Assembly: GCA_963788185.1 (NCBI GenBank)
Contig: CAWBGE010000012.1
Coordinates: 248,001-312,000, forward strand
Length of the DNA: 64,000 nucleotides
Source of the DNA: CAIWHR01 sp963788185
GTDB lineage: Bacteria; Pseudomonadota; Gammaproteobacteria; Burkholderiales; Casimicrobiaceae
Reading direction: 5' to 3'
Under the pieces are notes generated by a model. It was not told where the DNA came from. It saw only the letters and a program-made list of their open reading frames with translations, and ran no database searches. Position 1 is the first letter of the stretch. Each line of letters opens with the position of its first letter. Both the position numbers and the translations under genes were made by a program. Positions 16,990 to 25,744 of the stretch are shown piece after piece.

Positions 16990-17484
16990 ATGCGACCGCC
17001 TCCGATCACGATTGCCCGCCTGTCGCGCCGCGCCGCCATCGTCGGCTGCGCGCTCGTGCTCGCCGCCTGCGCCGCGCTCGCGCCACGCCCGCTCCCACCG
17101 CGGGTTGAGTTCGTCGGCGTGCGCATTGCTCGTCTGCAGCTCACCGACCTGAGACTGCGGGTGGCGCTCGACGTGCACAACCCCAACGCCTACGAACTGA
17201 GTGTCGCGTCGATCGACGCCGAGATTACCGTCAATGGCGTCCATCTGGCTGCCGCCTCGCTGCCCTCGCCGCTGGCGCTGCCCGCGGCGGCCACGTCACG
17301 CGTCGAACTCGACCTCCGAACAGGTGTGGACAAGCTCGTCGGCGTGCTCGATCGCTTGCCCGCTTCCGGGCCGGTGCCTTACGAAATCACCGGCGTCGCC
17401 GTGGTCCAGGATGGCGCGCGACTGCCGTTCAGGCGCCGCGGTGAGCTGCCGGTCGCAGATTGGCTTCCAGGAGCCAGGCGATGA
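16990..17484 (+). CDS. LEA type 2 / WHy-domain lipoprotein
   Basis: 164 residues with a signal peptide and lipobox (VLAACAAL, about residues 22-29), so a periplasm-facing lipoprotein. The mature part has the LEA14/WHy pattern: VEFVGVRIARLQLTDLRLRVALDVHNPNAYELSVASIDAEITVNG, where the NPN motif is diagnostic. The family is linked to desiccation and stress in plants; its bacterial role is unclear. I start at the ATG directly before RPPPITIARLSRR rather than at an upstream ATG that adds 22 residues. It overlaps dapF by four bases. Confidence 0.85.
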   Translation: MRPPPITIARLSRRAAIVGCALVLAACAALAPRPLPPRVEFVGVRIARLQLTDLRLRVALDVHNPNAYELSVASIDAEITVNGVHLAAASLPSPLALPAAATSRVELDLRTGVDKLVGVLDRLPASGPVPYEITGVAVVQDGARLPFRRRGELPVADWLPGARR

Positions 17485-18344
17485 AACTGCGCTTCACCAA
17501 GATGCACGGGCTGGGCAACGACTTCGTCGTCTTCGACGGCGTTCGCCAACAGGTCGAACTCTCGCCGGAACAGGTGCGGCGTCTTGCTGATCGTCGATTT
17601 GGCGTCGGTTGCGATCAGGTGCTCGTTGTCGAGGCACCGACATTGCCCGACGTCGACTTCCGCTACCGGATCTTCAACCGCGACGGCGGCGAGGTCGAGC
17701 AGTGCGGCAACGGCGCGCGCTGCTTCGTCAATTTCGTCCGCGACCAGGGGCTCACCGGCAAGCGGTCGATCCGCGTCGAGACCCTCAGCGGCATCATCAT
17801 CCCGGAAGTGGCCGACAACGGCGAGGTCGCCGTCGACATGGGCGTTCCGCGTTTCCTGCCGGAGGACATCCCCTTCGATTCCGCGTCGGACGCGCCGGTG
17901 CAGCCGCTCGAGGTGGACGGTGTCGTGCGGAACGTCACCGCGGTCTCGATGGGCAACCCGCACGCCGTACAGGTGGTGGCCGATGTGGATCTTGCCCCGG
18001 TGGGGATCGAGGGCCCGCGCATCGAATGCCATCCGCGTTTCCCGCAGCGCGTGAATGCAGGCTACATGCAGGTGATGGATCGCGCTAACATTCGCCTGCG
18101 CGTCTGGGAGCGCGGTGCGGGTGAAACCCTCGCTTGCGGGACCGGCGCCTGTGCCGCGGTTGTGGCCGGCATTCGGCGCGGTTTGCTCGATGCCGTCGTG
18201 CGCGTTGTGACTCGCGGCGGAGCGCTGAAGATCGAGTGGCGGGGACCGGGACAGCCGGTGCGGATGACCGGTCCGGCAGTGACGGTGTTCGATGGCTGGT
18301 GGGACACCGCCGGCGAGTCGCCGGCGCCGGCCGCCGGTCAATGA
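17481..18344 (+). CDS. dapF: Diaminopimelate epimerase
   Basis: Converts L,L- to meso-diaminopimelate for lysine and peptidoglycan. The 287-residue protein shows KMHGLGNDFVVFDG at the start, the first catalytic Cys in EQCGNGARCFVNFV (about residue 75), and the second in ETLACGTGACAAVVAG (about residue 219). An AGGAG site precedes the ATG, which overlaps the previous stop. It is followed by DUF484 and xerC, the standard dapF-DUF484-xerC operon. Confidence 0.96.
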   Translation: MKLRFTKMHGLGNDFVVFDGVRQQVELSPEQVRRLADRRFGVGCDQVLVVEAPTLPDVDFRYRIFNRDGGEVEQCGNGARCFVNFVRDQGLTGKRSIRVETLSGIIIPEVADNGEVAVDMGVPRFLPEDIPFDSASDAPVQPLEVDGVVRNVTAVSMGNPHAVQVVADVDLAPVGIEGPRIECHPRFPQRVNAGYMQVMDRANIRLRVWERGAGETLACGTGACAAVVAGIRRGLLDAVVRVVTRGGALKIEWRGPGQPVRMTGPAVTVFDGWWDTAGESPAPAAGQ

Positions 18345-18382
18345 CAGGGCGCGCGACGCCCGACACGAAACAGGATGCCCTG

Positions 18383-19036
18383 ATGGATGCCAAGGCGGTC
18401 GCCGATTACCTGCAGCAGAACCCCATCTTCTTCGAGGACTACGCCGATGTCGTGGCGGAGATCTTCGTCCCGCATCCGCACGGCGGGCACGCGATTCCGA
18501 TTGCCGAGCGGCAGATCATCACGCTGCGCGAGAAGAACAGCGAGCTCGAGGAGCGGCTGCGCGAACTTATCCGCTACGGCGGCGAGAATGACGTGATCAG
18601 CGAAAAACTGCATCGCTCGACGCTCGCGCTGTTCGCGGCACCGGATCTCGAGACCACGCTGTCGGTGCTCTATCACAGCCTGCGCGAGGACTTTGCCGTC
18701 CCGCAGGTCGCAAGCCGCCTGTGGGGCAAGGTGCCCGAGCAGTCGTACCTGCCCGAGCTTGCCGCGACGAGTTTCGAGCTGCACGAGTATGCCGACAAGC
18801 TTGCCGGACCGTATTGCGGACCCACGGCCCCGTTCGAGACGCGCGACTGGTTCGAAGCGCCCGAGGCGTGCAAGTCGTACGCATTCCTGCCGCTGCGCAC
18901 CGCGCACACCTTCGGCTTGCTGGGATTGGCGAGCGAAGACCCGGGGCGATTCTTCGCCGGCATGGGCACCACCTACCTCACGCGTCTTGCGGAACTGACC
19001 AGCGTGGCCACGGCGCGTTACCTGCCGGCGATCTGA
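18383..19036 (+). CDS. DUF484 family protein
   Basis: 217 residues; a GAF-like domain of unknown function almost always encoded between dapF and xerC in proteobacteria. It starts MDAKAVADYLQQNPIFFEDY, the family N-terminus, followed by a coiled-coil stretch (ITLREKNSELEERLRELIRYG) and a GAF-like second half. The ATG has AGGA seven bases upstream. An in-frame ATG that overlaps the dapF stop would add 14 residues but has no ribosome site. Confidence 0.88.
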   Translation: MDAKAVADYLQQNPIFFEDYADVVAEIFVPHPHGGHAIPIAERQIITLREKNSELEERLRELIRYGGENDVISEKLHRSTLALFAAPDLETTLSVLYHSLREDFAVPQVASRLWGKVPEQSYLPELAATSFELHEYADKLAGPYCGPTAPFETRDWFEAPEACKSYAFLPLRTAHTFGLLGLASEDPGRFFAGMGTTYLTRLAELTSVATARYLPAI

Positions 19037-19124
19037 CCGGGCGCCGCGCGCTTGCCGCCCGCAAAGTCTTGGAGCCCGAAGCCGTGATGGCGAGCCCCTG
19101 GTGCGCGCCGCAACCGACCCGACG

Positions 19125-20018
19125 ATGATCATCGCGCCCGTCAACGCCGTCTGGATCGAGGCCTTTGCCGCGCACCTCGCATCGCGTCCGGCGCACACGC
19201 GGTCGGCCTATACGCATGATGTCGAAGTGCTCGCGGGCCTTGCCGGGGACGCCGACATGGCGCGCCTCGACGCTCCCCGCCTGCGCCGCTCGCTCGCAAC
19301 GCTGCACGGGCGCGGACTGGCCGGGCGGAGTCTCGCCCGCACGCTGTCGTCGTGGCGCGCGTTCTATCGCTTCGTCCTCGATCGCGAGCCGGCCGTCGCC
19401 GAGAATCCCTGCGCCGGGCTCAAGCCGCCGCGATCGACGAAGAAGCTGCCGTCCGCGCTGTCGCCCGACGAGGCCGGGCAGCTGGTCACCATCGAGGGCG
19501 GGGACGATGCGCTGTCGGTGCGCGATCGCGCGCTGATCGAGCTTGCGTATTCGTCCGGGCTGCGGCTGTCCGAACTCGTCGGCGTGGATGTCGATCGCGT
19601 CGATCTCGACACCGGCGAAGTGCGGGTGTGGGGCAAGGGCGCCAAGGAGCGCATCGTCCCGGTCGGAGCCGCGGCTCGCGACGCGATTCGCACCTGGCTG
19701 TTGTTGCGAGCCGCGCTGGCCGCGGCCGATGAAAAGGCGATGTTCGTCGGCAAGACGGGGCGGCGCGTCACGCCGCGCACCGTCGAGCGCCGGGTCGCGG
19801 ATTGGGCGGTGAGGCAGGGTCTGTCCCGTCACGTGCACCCGCACATGCTGCGCCATTCGTTTGCGTCGCACGTGCTGCAATCGTCGGGCGATCTGCGGGC
19901 CGTGCAGGAGATGCTGGGGCACGCGTCGATCGCCAGCACCCAGGTCTACACGCACCTCGATTTCCAGGCGCTCGCCAAGGTCTACGACAAGGCGCATCCC
20001 CGGGCGAAACGCAAATAG
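19125..20018 (+). CDS. xerC: Site-specific tyrosine recombinase XerC
   Basis: With XerD resolves chromosome dimers at dif. About 297 residues from the ATG used; an in-frame GTG 24 bases upstream is possible and neither has a good ribosome site. The N-terminal SAM-like domain contains TRSAYTHDVEVL. The catalytic set is complete: Arg in SSGLRLSEL, Lys in GKGAKER, His-x-x-Arg in HMLRHSFASH, His in MLGHASI and the nucleophile Tyr in STQVYTHLD. dapF-DUF484-xerC order supports XerC over XerD. Confidence 0.92.
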   Translation: MIIAPVNAVWIEAFAAHLASRPAHTRSAYTHDVEVLAGLAGDADMARLDAPRLRRSLATLHGRGLAGRSLARTLSSWRAFYRFVLDREPAVAENPCAGLKPPRSTKKLPSALSPDEAGQLVTIEGGDDALSVRDRALIELAYSSGLRLSELVGVDVDRVDLDTGEVRVWGKGAKERIVPVGAAARDAIRTWLLLRAALAAADEKAMFVGKTGRRVTPRTVERRVADWAVRQGLSRHVHPHMLRHSFASHVLQSSGDLRAVQEMLGHASIASTQVYTHLDFQALAKVYDKAHPRAKRK

Positions 20019-20044
20019 GGGGTGCGGATCCCCGTGAGCGCAAG

Positions 20045-20070
20045 TCAAAGGGCCGGGATTTCCCCGGCCC
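20045..20070 (-). terminator. Terminator at the end of the cytochrome c gene
   Basis: An 8-bp stem GGGCCGGG/CCCGGCCC with a 5-base loop, followed on the minus strand by TTTGACTT. It sits between convergent xerC and the cytochrome gene and may serve both. Confidence 0.6.
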
Positions 20071-20088
20071 AGGCGCGATGCGATTCGG

Positions 20089-20556
20089 TCAGTACTTGGC
20101 CTTGACCTTGTCGAGCTGCTCCTTGGTCACCGCCGGCACGCTGCCGCGCAGTTCCCAGCGGTTCAGGTTCCAGGCGCCGTCGCCCAGCCAGGCTTTGATC
20201 GTGGCGAGGTTCTTCGCGCGATCGGCGTCGTTGTCGCCCAGGTGCTCGTACATATTGCCGGGCTTGCCGCCGGCGTTCTTGCCGTCGTCGAGGCGACGCT
20301 GCATCGATCCCGTGGCCGGCCACACGACGTGGCGCATGAAATCGGTGTAATTGTCCATGCGCGGACCGATCAACTTCGCCTCGAAATTCTTGCGGTCGAG
20401 ATTCCACTCCTCGTAACTCGGCGCCTTGGCGCCGTGACAGGTGTCGCACTGCTTCTTGACCAGCGGCTGGATGTCATTGCGCCAGGTGACGTCCTGGGCG
20501 GCGGCGGCGAGGGAAAGCGCGGAAAGCGCGGCGGTTGCGAACAGGTGAAGCTTCAT
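20089..20556 (-). CDS. Exported monoheme cytochrome c
   Basis: 155 residues with a signal peptide (about 1-20) and one heme c motif, CDTCH, at about residues 37-41. GAGGAG lies six bases before the ATG. The sequence after the heme (GAKAPSYEEWNLDRKNFEAKLIGPRMDNYTDFM) is charged, and a methionine near GSMQRRLDD could be the distal ligand, but this is uncertain. The ...NDIQPLVKKQCDTCHG start resembles cytochrome domains in PSD1/PQQ-type oxidases, which suggests a periplasmic electron carrier. No partner enzyme is adjacent. Confidence 0.85.
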   Translation of the reverse strand: MKLHLFATAALSALSLAAAAQDVTWRNDIQPLVKKQCDTCHGAKAPSYEEWNLDRKNFEAKLIGPRMDNYTDFMRHVVWPATGSMQRRLDDGKNAGGKPGNMYEHLGDNDADRAKNLATIKAWLGDGAWNLNRWELRGSVPAVTKEQLDKVKAKY

Positions 20557-20717
20557 GAAGTACTCCTCGAAGGTGGACGCGGGATGGCGGAACCTGCGGG
20601 CCGGAGGATAGCATCTTCCGGGGCAGCGGCTGTCCGCCGGAGGATTCGCAATGCGGCAGCGACGCTTCAGAGGCGCTGGCGATCGGCAAGGCGACGATCC
20701 CCGGCGCGCAGGGCGGC

Positions 20718-20748
20718 AAAAAAACGGGGCGCCGTGCGGGGCGCCCCG
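20718..20748 (-). terminator. Strong terminator of the porin-glnK-amtB operon
   Basis: A 9-bp stem CGGGGCGCC/GGCGCCCCG with a 6-base loop, followed on the minus strand by seven T residues. It lies about 108 bases beyond the amtB stop and ends the nitrogen operon. Confidence 0.85.
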
Positions 20749-20855
20749 AAAAGCCACTGAGGAGAAACTGCGGTAATGCGTCGGGGAGGAGAGAGGTTCC
20801 CCGATTTGCGCGAGCCGCCCGTTGCAGGCGCCCCGCGCAACCCTGCCGGCGATGC

Positions 20856-22370
20856 CTACATGCGGTAGGCCGATTCGCCGTGCGAACTGATGTCCAGACC
20901 CTCGCGCTCTTCCTCTTCGGCGACGCGCAGCCCGATCACCATGTCGACGATCTTGTAGGCGATGAAAGCGACGACGGCGGACCAGAGGATCGTGGTGCCG
21001 ACGGCCTTCGCCTGGGTGAGAACCTGGCCCACGATCGAGTAGTCGCCGACCTTCCCGGCCACGTAGTCGAACACGCCCTGCCCGCCGAGGCTCGGCGCCG
21101 CGAACACACCGGTCAGCAGCGCGCCCAGGATCCCGCCGACGCCGTGGACGCCGAACACGTCCAGCGCGTCGTCGGCACCCAGCATGCGCTTGAGGCCGTT
21201 GACGCCCCACAGGCAGACGAACCCGGCGAGGAGGCCGATGATCAGCGCGCCGTTGATGCCGACGAAGCCGCAGGCCGGGGTGATGGCCACGAGACCGGCG
21301 ACCGCACCCGAAGCGGCGCCGAGCATCGACGGCTTGCCCTTCGACATCCACTCACCCAGAGTCCAGGTGAGCACGGCGCCGGCAGTGGCGATCAGCGTGT
21401 TGGCGAAGGCGAGCACCGCCACGTCGCCGGCTTCGAGCGCCGAGCCGGCGTTGAAGCCGAACCAGCCCACCCACAGCAGCGACGCACCGACCATCGTGAA
21501 CGTGAGGTTGTGCGGTGCCATCGCTTCCTTGCCGTAGCCGATCCGCTTGCCGATCATGTAGGCGCCTACCAGGCCCGCGATGCCGGCATTGATGTGCACG
21601 ACGGTTCCGCCGGCGAAATCGAGGGCGCCCATCTGGAACAGCCAGCCGGCCTTCGACGTCGCGAGTTCCGCCGCCTTGGCATCGGTGAACGCATCGGGGC
21701 CGGGCCAGAACCAGACCATGTGCGCGACCGGCAGGTACGAGAACGTGAACCAGATCACCGCGAACAGCAGCACCGCCGAGAACTTGATCCGCTCGGCGAA
21801 CGCGCCGACGATGAGGCACACGGTGATTGCCGCGAAGGTCGCCTGGAACGCGACGAAGAGCAGCTCCGGCATGACCACACCCTTGCTGAACGTCGCCGCA
21901 GTGGCGAACGACCCGACGCCGTCCTTCATCGTGAAGATGCCGCCCAGCAGGAGCCGGTCGAGGCTGCCGAAGAAGGCGCCGCCCTCGGTGAACGCGATGC
22001 TGTATCCGTAGACCGCCCAGAGCACGACGATCAGCGAGAACACGACGAACACCTGCATCAGCACCGACAGCATGTTCTTCGAGCGCACGAGGCCGCCGTA
22101 GAACAGCGCGAGGCCGGGGATCGACATCATGATCACCAGCAGCGTGGCGACGATCATCCAGGCGTTGTCACCCTTGTTGGGTGTCGGAGCGGCTGCAGGT
22201 GCCTCGGTCGCGGCGGCAGGAGCGGCCGTCGCCGGCGCGACGGCCGGTGCAGTTGCGGCGGGCGCGGGTTCCGCTTTGGCTTCGGCGGGCGCCGATTTGT
22301 CCTGCGCCATCGCGGGCACAGTCATGGCGAAGGCCCCGAACAGGGCAAGCAACACAAGTAACTTTTTCAT
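20856..22370 (-). CDS. amtB: Ammonium transporter AmtB
   Basis: Inner-membrane ammonium channel of 504 residues. A signal peptide (about 1-27) is followed by an Ala/Pro-rich periplasmic linker (about 28-70) and eleven membrane helices. Family markers are WMIVATLLVIMMSIPGLALFYGGLVRSKN, HMVWFWPG, DFAGGTVVHINAGIAGL with the first pore histidine, and DDALDVFGVHGVGGILGALLTG with the second. The start is the ATG with GGAG six bases upstream. It is downstream of glnK, whose product blocks the channel when nitrogen is plentiful, and is controlled by the sigma-54 promoter ahead of the porin gene. Confidence 0.95.
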   Translation of the reverse strand: MKKLLVLLALFGAFAMTVPAMAQDKSAPAEAKAEPAPAATAPAVAPATAAPAAATEAPAAAPTPNKGDNAWMIVATLLVIMMSIPGLALFYGGLVRSKNMLSVLMQVFVVFSLIVVLWAVYGYSIAFTEGGAFFGSLDRLLLGGIFTMKDGVGSFATAATFSKGVVMPELLFVAFQATFAAITVCLIVGAFAERIKFSAVLLFAVIWFTFSYLPVAHMVWFWPGPDAFTDAKAAELATSKAGWLFQMGALDFAGGTVVHINAGIAGLVGAYMIGKRIGYGKEAMAPHNLTFTMVGASLLWVGWFGFNAGSALEAGDVAVLAFANTLIATAGAVLTWTLGEWMSKGKPSMLGAASGAVAGLVAITPACGFVGINGALIIGLLAGFVCLWGVNGLKRMLGADDALDVFGVHGVGGILGALLTGVFAAPSLGGQGVFDYVAGKVGDYSIVGQVLTQAKAVGTTILWSAVVAFIAYKIVDMVIGLRVAEEEEREGLDISSHGESAYRM

Positions 22371-22381
22371 CTGGCGCTCCC

Positions 22382-22720
22382 TCACAACGCGTCCGGACCG
22401 GTCTCGCCGGTGCGGATGCGAACGACCTGTTCGAGGTCGAAGACGAAGATCTTGCCGTCACCGATCTTGCCGGTGTTGGCGGACTTTTCGATCGCTTCGA
22501 TGACACGGTCGAGCATGTCATCCTTGATCGCAGCCTCGATCTTCACCTTCGGCAGAAAGTCAACGACGTACTCGGCGCCGCGATAGAGCTCGGTGTGCCC
22601 TTTCTGCCGGCCGAAGCCCTTGACTTCGGAGACGGTGATCCCCTGGACGCCGATCGCCGACAGGCCTTCGCGGACCTCGTCGAGCTTGAACGGCTTGATG
22701 ATGGCGGAAACAAGTTTCAT
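22382..22720 (-). CDS. glnK: Nitrogen regulatory PII protein GlnK
   Basis: 112-residue PII signal protein that senses 2-oxoglutarate and ATP/ADP. The T-loop contains TELYRGAEYVVDF with the uridylylated Tyr-51. The N-terminus MKLVSAIIKPFKLDEVREGL, the B-loop TGKIGDGKIFVFDLEQVVRIRTGE and overall length are standard. Linkage to amtB identifies it as GlnK rather than GlnB. Confidence 0.95.
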   Translation of the reverse strand: MKLVSAIIKPFKLDEVREGLSAIGVQGITVSEVKGFGRQKGHTELYRGAEYVVDFLPKVKIEAAIKDDMLDRVIEAIEKSANTGKIGDGKIFVFDLEQVVRIRTGETGPDAL

Positions 22721-22752
22721 GAGTGCCTCGCAGTTGAGTGTTTCCCTGGGGA

Positions 22753-23553
22753 TCAGAACGTCTTCTTGATGTAGACGACGCCGCGGTCCTTCGCGGTGTT
22801 GTAGCCGGTGAGGTCGGTGTAGAACCCCGAATTGGCAGTGTTGCCGGTGTAATACGCACCGACTTCCAGGCCCTTCAGCGTGCCATCCGGCACCGTGTAC
22901 GACGCACCGAGCTTCCAGTCCTCATAGCCGACCTTGGTGTTGTCGCTGCCGTCGTTCTTGACGTCGAGAATCCCGTAATGGGCAAGCAGCGAGAAGCCGG
23001 TATCGCCGACCGGGTAGGTGGCCGAAAGGTCGACGTACCAGGTGCCGTCGGTCTTGCTGCCCGTCGGGCGCGCGCCGAAGTAGTCCTGGACGTTGTAGCT
23101 CGCTTTCAGGGATGCCCACTTCCAGCCGACCGCTCCGTACACTTCCCAGGTGTCGGCGCTGTAGATTCCAGGGTTCTTCGAGCCCGGGTAGTAGTAATAC
23201 AGCGTGCCGACGTCATAGAAGAAATCGGAGTCGCCGAAGCTGGCCTTGTAGCCGCCGTAGAAGTCCCATTCGAGGCTGGATCGGGTGTAGGCGCCGAAAT
23301 CCTCGAGCCAGCTGATGTTCGAGCCCCAGGTGCCCAGGTAGAACCCGCTCGAATGCGCGTAGTCGAAGCCCCCCTGCACCGCGGGCTTGCCGGCCGTTTG
23401 CGAGATGCCACGGAAGATGTATTCGCTGAACAGGCCGACATTGGCGGTGATCGTGTGCTCGGGGGTGGCGGGCGCTGCGGTCTGGGCGAGCGCGGTGGTG
23501 GATAACACTGTGGATGCCGCAAGTGCGACGACAGTAGAGCGGAGCGGGGTCAT
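22753..23553 (-). CDS. TorF-family putative outer-membrane porin
   Basis: 266 residues with a signal peptide (about 1-23, ending LAQ). It is built of alternating aromatic and polar residues typical of a beta-barrel (TANVGLFSEYIFRGISQT, LYYYYPGSK, FSLLAHYGILDV) and ends in KKTF with a terminal Phe, the outer-membrane assembly signature. The SEYIFRGISQT opening is characteristic of this family, which is frequently linked to glnK-amtB in betaproteobacteria. It probably lets nitrogen compounds through the outer membrane; this is inference from linkage and co-regulation. First gene of the operon. Confidence 0.85.
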   Translation of the reverse strand: MTPLRSTVVALAASTVLSTTALAQTAAPATPEHTITANVGLFSEYIFRGISQTAGKPAVQGGFDYAHSSGFYLGTWGSNISWLEDFGAYTRSSLEWDFYGGYKASFGDSDFFYDVGTLYYYYPGSKNPGIYSADTWEVYGAVGWKWASLKASYNVQDYFGARPTGSKTDGTWYVDLSATYPVGDTGFSLLAHYGILDVKNDGSDNTKVGYEDWKLGASYTVPDGTLKGLEVGAYYTGNTANSGFYTDLTGYNTAKDRGVVYIKKTF

Positions 23554-23618
23554 GGCGTTTTCCTCGTTGGCGTGGTCGAAAGGATCTGAAAGAGACCTCG
23601 GAACTTCAAGAGAGCCAC

Positions 23619-23634
23619 AGCACTTCGTGTGCCA
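23619..23634 (-). promoter_or_regulatory. Sigma-54 promoter of porin-glnK-amtB
   Basis: Minus-strand TGGCACACGAAGTGCT matches the -24/-12 consensus TGGCACG-N4-TTGCW, with GG and GC exactly ten bases apart. It lies about 66 bases before the porin start. Confidence 0.7.
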
Positions 23635-23707
23635 GCCAAAAACATATCGTAAAAACAAATGGTTGCCACCATCGTGCTGCGCCGCAGCAACACGCCGTCC
23701 CCGCCGT

Positions 23708-23755
23708 TGCACCTCGACGGTGCGTCGTTCGGCCTGACTGCGCGCCAACGGTGCG
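23708..23755. promoter_or_regulatory. Tandem NtrC-type enhancer sites
   Basis: TGCACC-TCGAC-GGTGCG (23708-23724) matches the NtrC consensus TGCACC-N5-GGTGCA at all but one position. A second site, TGCGCG-CCAAC-GGTGCG (23739-23755), is weaker. Their centres are 31 bases apart, about three helical turns, and the nearer one is about 80 bases upstream of the sigma-54 promoter. This is the usual arrangement for NtrC-activated glnK-amtB. Confidence 0.7.
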
Positions 23756-23901
23756 AGGGCGCGGGCCGCCGACCAGAAATTCCGGCGGCGACCTCATCCT
23801 TACGGACGAGCCGGTGCGCGAGCGGACTTTGCTAGACTCGTTCGCGTCGCTCATTGAATCGCCCCCTCTTCGATAGCCGTCACTTCCTGGGAGTCCCTCC
23901 G

Positions 23902-24156
23902 ATGTTTCAGAGCAAAGCACTCGACGATCTCGCTGCCCGCATCGGTGCGGCGCTGGAGAACAGCCCGGCCAAGGACGTGGAGAAAAACGTCAAGGCCATG
24001 CTGGGAGCGGGCCTCGCCCGCCTCGATCTCGTTCCGCGCACCGAGTTCGATATCCAGGCGGCGGTGCTGCTCAGGACGCGCGAAAGGATCGACGCCCTCG
24101 AGCAACGGCTGGCGGCCCTCGAAGCGCGCTTTCCGCCCCCAGGCAGCGGCGCGTAG
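23902..24156 (+). CDS. ubiK: Ubiquinone biosynthesis accessory factor UbiK
   Basis: 84-residue BMFP-type protein, a lipid-binding helper of the UbiJ complex in aerobic ubiquinone synthesis. The sequence MFQSKALDDLAARIGAALENSPAKDVEKNVKAML and the following FDIQAAVLLRTRERIDALEQRLAALE end in a trimeric coiled coil, as in the family. It precedes comM, a common placement. Confidence 0.85.
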   Translation: MFQSKALDDLAARIGAALENSPAKDVEKNVKAMLGAGLARLDLVPRTEFDIQAAVLLRTRERIDALEQRLAALEARFPPPGSGA

Positions 24157-24213
24157 GCGTCGTCGCGTCACGGTAGGCGGGATCCTGGCGCATGACACGC
24201 GCGGGGATTGGTC

Positions 24214-25740
24214 ATGGGTGTCGCAGTCGTCTTTTCCCGCGGGCTCGCCGGTTCCGACGCGCCGCTGGTCACGGTCGAAGTGCATCTCGCCGGTGGCTTG
24301 CCCGCTTTCAACCTCGTCGGTTTGCCGGACGCCGAGGTCCGCGAATCGAAGGATCGCGTACGCGCTGCGCTGCAAACCGCGCATTTCGAGTTTCCGGCGC
24401 GAAAGATCACCGTGAATCTCGCGCCCGCTGACTTGCCGAAGAACTCCGGCCGCTTCGATCTGCCCATCGCCATCGGCATCCTCGCCGCGACCGGCCAGAT
24501 TCCCGCGCGCGAGCTTCCTCGTTGCGAGTTCGCCGGGGAACTCGCGCTCACCGGTGCGCTGCGACCGATTCGCGGCGCGTTGCCGATGGCGCTCTCGGCC
24601 CGCCGCGACGGCCGCGCTTTCGTGCTGCCCGCAGCGAGTGCCGACGAGGCGGCACGCATACGCGACGCGATCGTGTTTCCCGCCGCGTCGTTGCTGGCCG
24701 TGTGCGCACACCTGACAGGCGCCGAGCCGCTGCAACCGGTGGCGGTCCGCTCGGCCGGAGCGGCGTCCGCCGACGAGCCCGTCTACGCCGACCTTGCCGA
24801 CGTGCGCGGCCAGGAGGCGGCCAAGCGCGTGCTGGAGATCGCAGCCGCGGGCGCGCACAGCGTGCTGATGGTCGGGCCGCCGGGAACCGGGAAATCGATG
24901 CTCGCGCAACGCCTGCCCGGCCTCCTGCCGCCACTGTCCGAAGCCGAGGCGCAGGAGGTCGCCGCGATCGCTTCACTCGCCGGAAGGTTTTCGTCGCTGG
25001 TGTGGGGGCGTCGTCCGTTCCGCGCTCCCCATCACTCGGCGAGCGCGGCCGCGCTGGTCGGCGGCGGGAGCAACCCGCGGCCGGGTGAAATCTCGCTCGC
25101 CCACCACGGCGTGCTCTTTCTCGATGAACTCCCCGAGTGGGACCGCCGGGTGCTCGAAGTCCTGCGCGAGCCGCTCGAGGCGGGTGTCATCCACATCTCG
25201 CGCGCGGCGCGGCAGAGCACGTTTCCCGCCGAGTTCCAGTTGGTGGCGGCGATGAATCCCTGTCCCTGCGGCTGGCTCGGGCACGAGAGCGGGCGCTGCC
25301 GTTGCACGGCGGATCAGGTGCTTCGGTATCGCAACCGGATTTCCGGGCCATTGCTCGACCGCATCGATCTTTGCATCGACGTCCCCGCGCTTCCGCCCGC
25401 CGCGCTCGCGATCCGCGCCTCGCTGCACGCGCTGCCGCGCCCATCCACCTCCGGCACCGACGCCCGGGCGCGCACGATCGCGGCGCACGAGCGGCAGGTC
25501 GAGCGCCAGGGCAAGTCGAACGCGCGGCTCACGCCACGGGAGATGGAGCGTCACTGCGTCCCGGACGACGACGGCACGGCGCTGCTCGCGCAGGCGATGG
25601 CGCGACTGTCGCTCTCCGCGCGCGCCTATCATCGCGTGCTCAAGGTGGCGCGGACGATTGCCGACCTTGCTTGCCGCGACACGATCGCCGCTGCGCACGT
25701 GGCCGAAGCCATCGGCTACCGGCGGCTCGATCGGGCTTGA
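24214..25740 (+). CDS. comM: Magnesium-chelatase-like AAA+ protein ComM (YifB)
   Basis: 508-residue hexameric helicase that promotes branch migration during natural transformation. The N-terminal Lon-like domain has GLPAFNLVGLPDAEVRESKDRVRAAL. The AAA+ core shows Walker A GPPGTGKSMLAQRL (about 220-233), RPFRAPHHSASAAALVGGG, Walker B GVLFLDELPEW and NPCPCGWLGHESGRC with the zinc-type cysteines. A C-terminal chelatase domain follows. Complete and of usual length, so DNA uptake may be possible, although no other competence genes are here. Confidence 0.93.
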   Translation: MGVAVVFSRGLAGSDAPLVTVEVHLAGGLPAFNLVGLPDAEVRESKDRVRAALQTAHFEFPARKITVNLAPADLPKNSGRFDLPIAIGILAATGQIPARELPRCEFAGELALTGALRPIRGALPMALSARRDGRAFVLPAASADEAARIRDAIVFPAASLLAVCAHLTGAEPLQPVAVRSAGAASADEPVYADLADVRGQEAAKRVLEIAAAGAHSVLMVGPPGTGKSMLAQRLPGLLPPLSEAEAQEVAAIASLAGRFSSLVWGRRPFRAPHHSASAAALVGGGSNPRPGEISLAHHGVLFLDELPEWDRRVLEVLREPLEAGVIHISRAARQSTFPAEFQLVAAMNPCPCGWLGHESGRCRCTADQVLRYRNRISGPLLDRIDLCIDVPALPPAALAIRASLHALPRPSTSGTDARARTIAAHERQVERQGKSNARLTPREMERHCVPDDDGTALLAQAMARLSLSARAYHRVLKVARTIADLACRDTIAAAHVAEAIGYRRLDRA

Positions 25741-25744
25741 CGCC

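Noticed and set aside
20880..22361. Plus-strand frame of 493 codons opposite amtB
   Set aside because: It is the antisense of amtB, with a composition of charged residues typical of GC-rich shadow frames.
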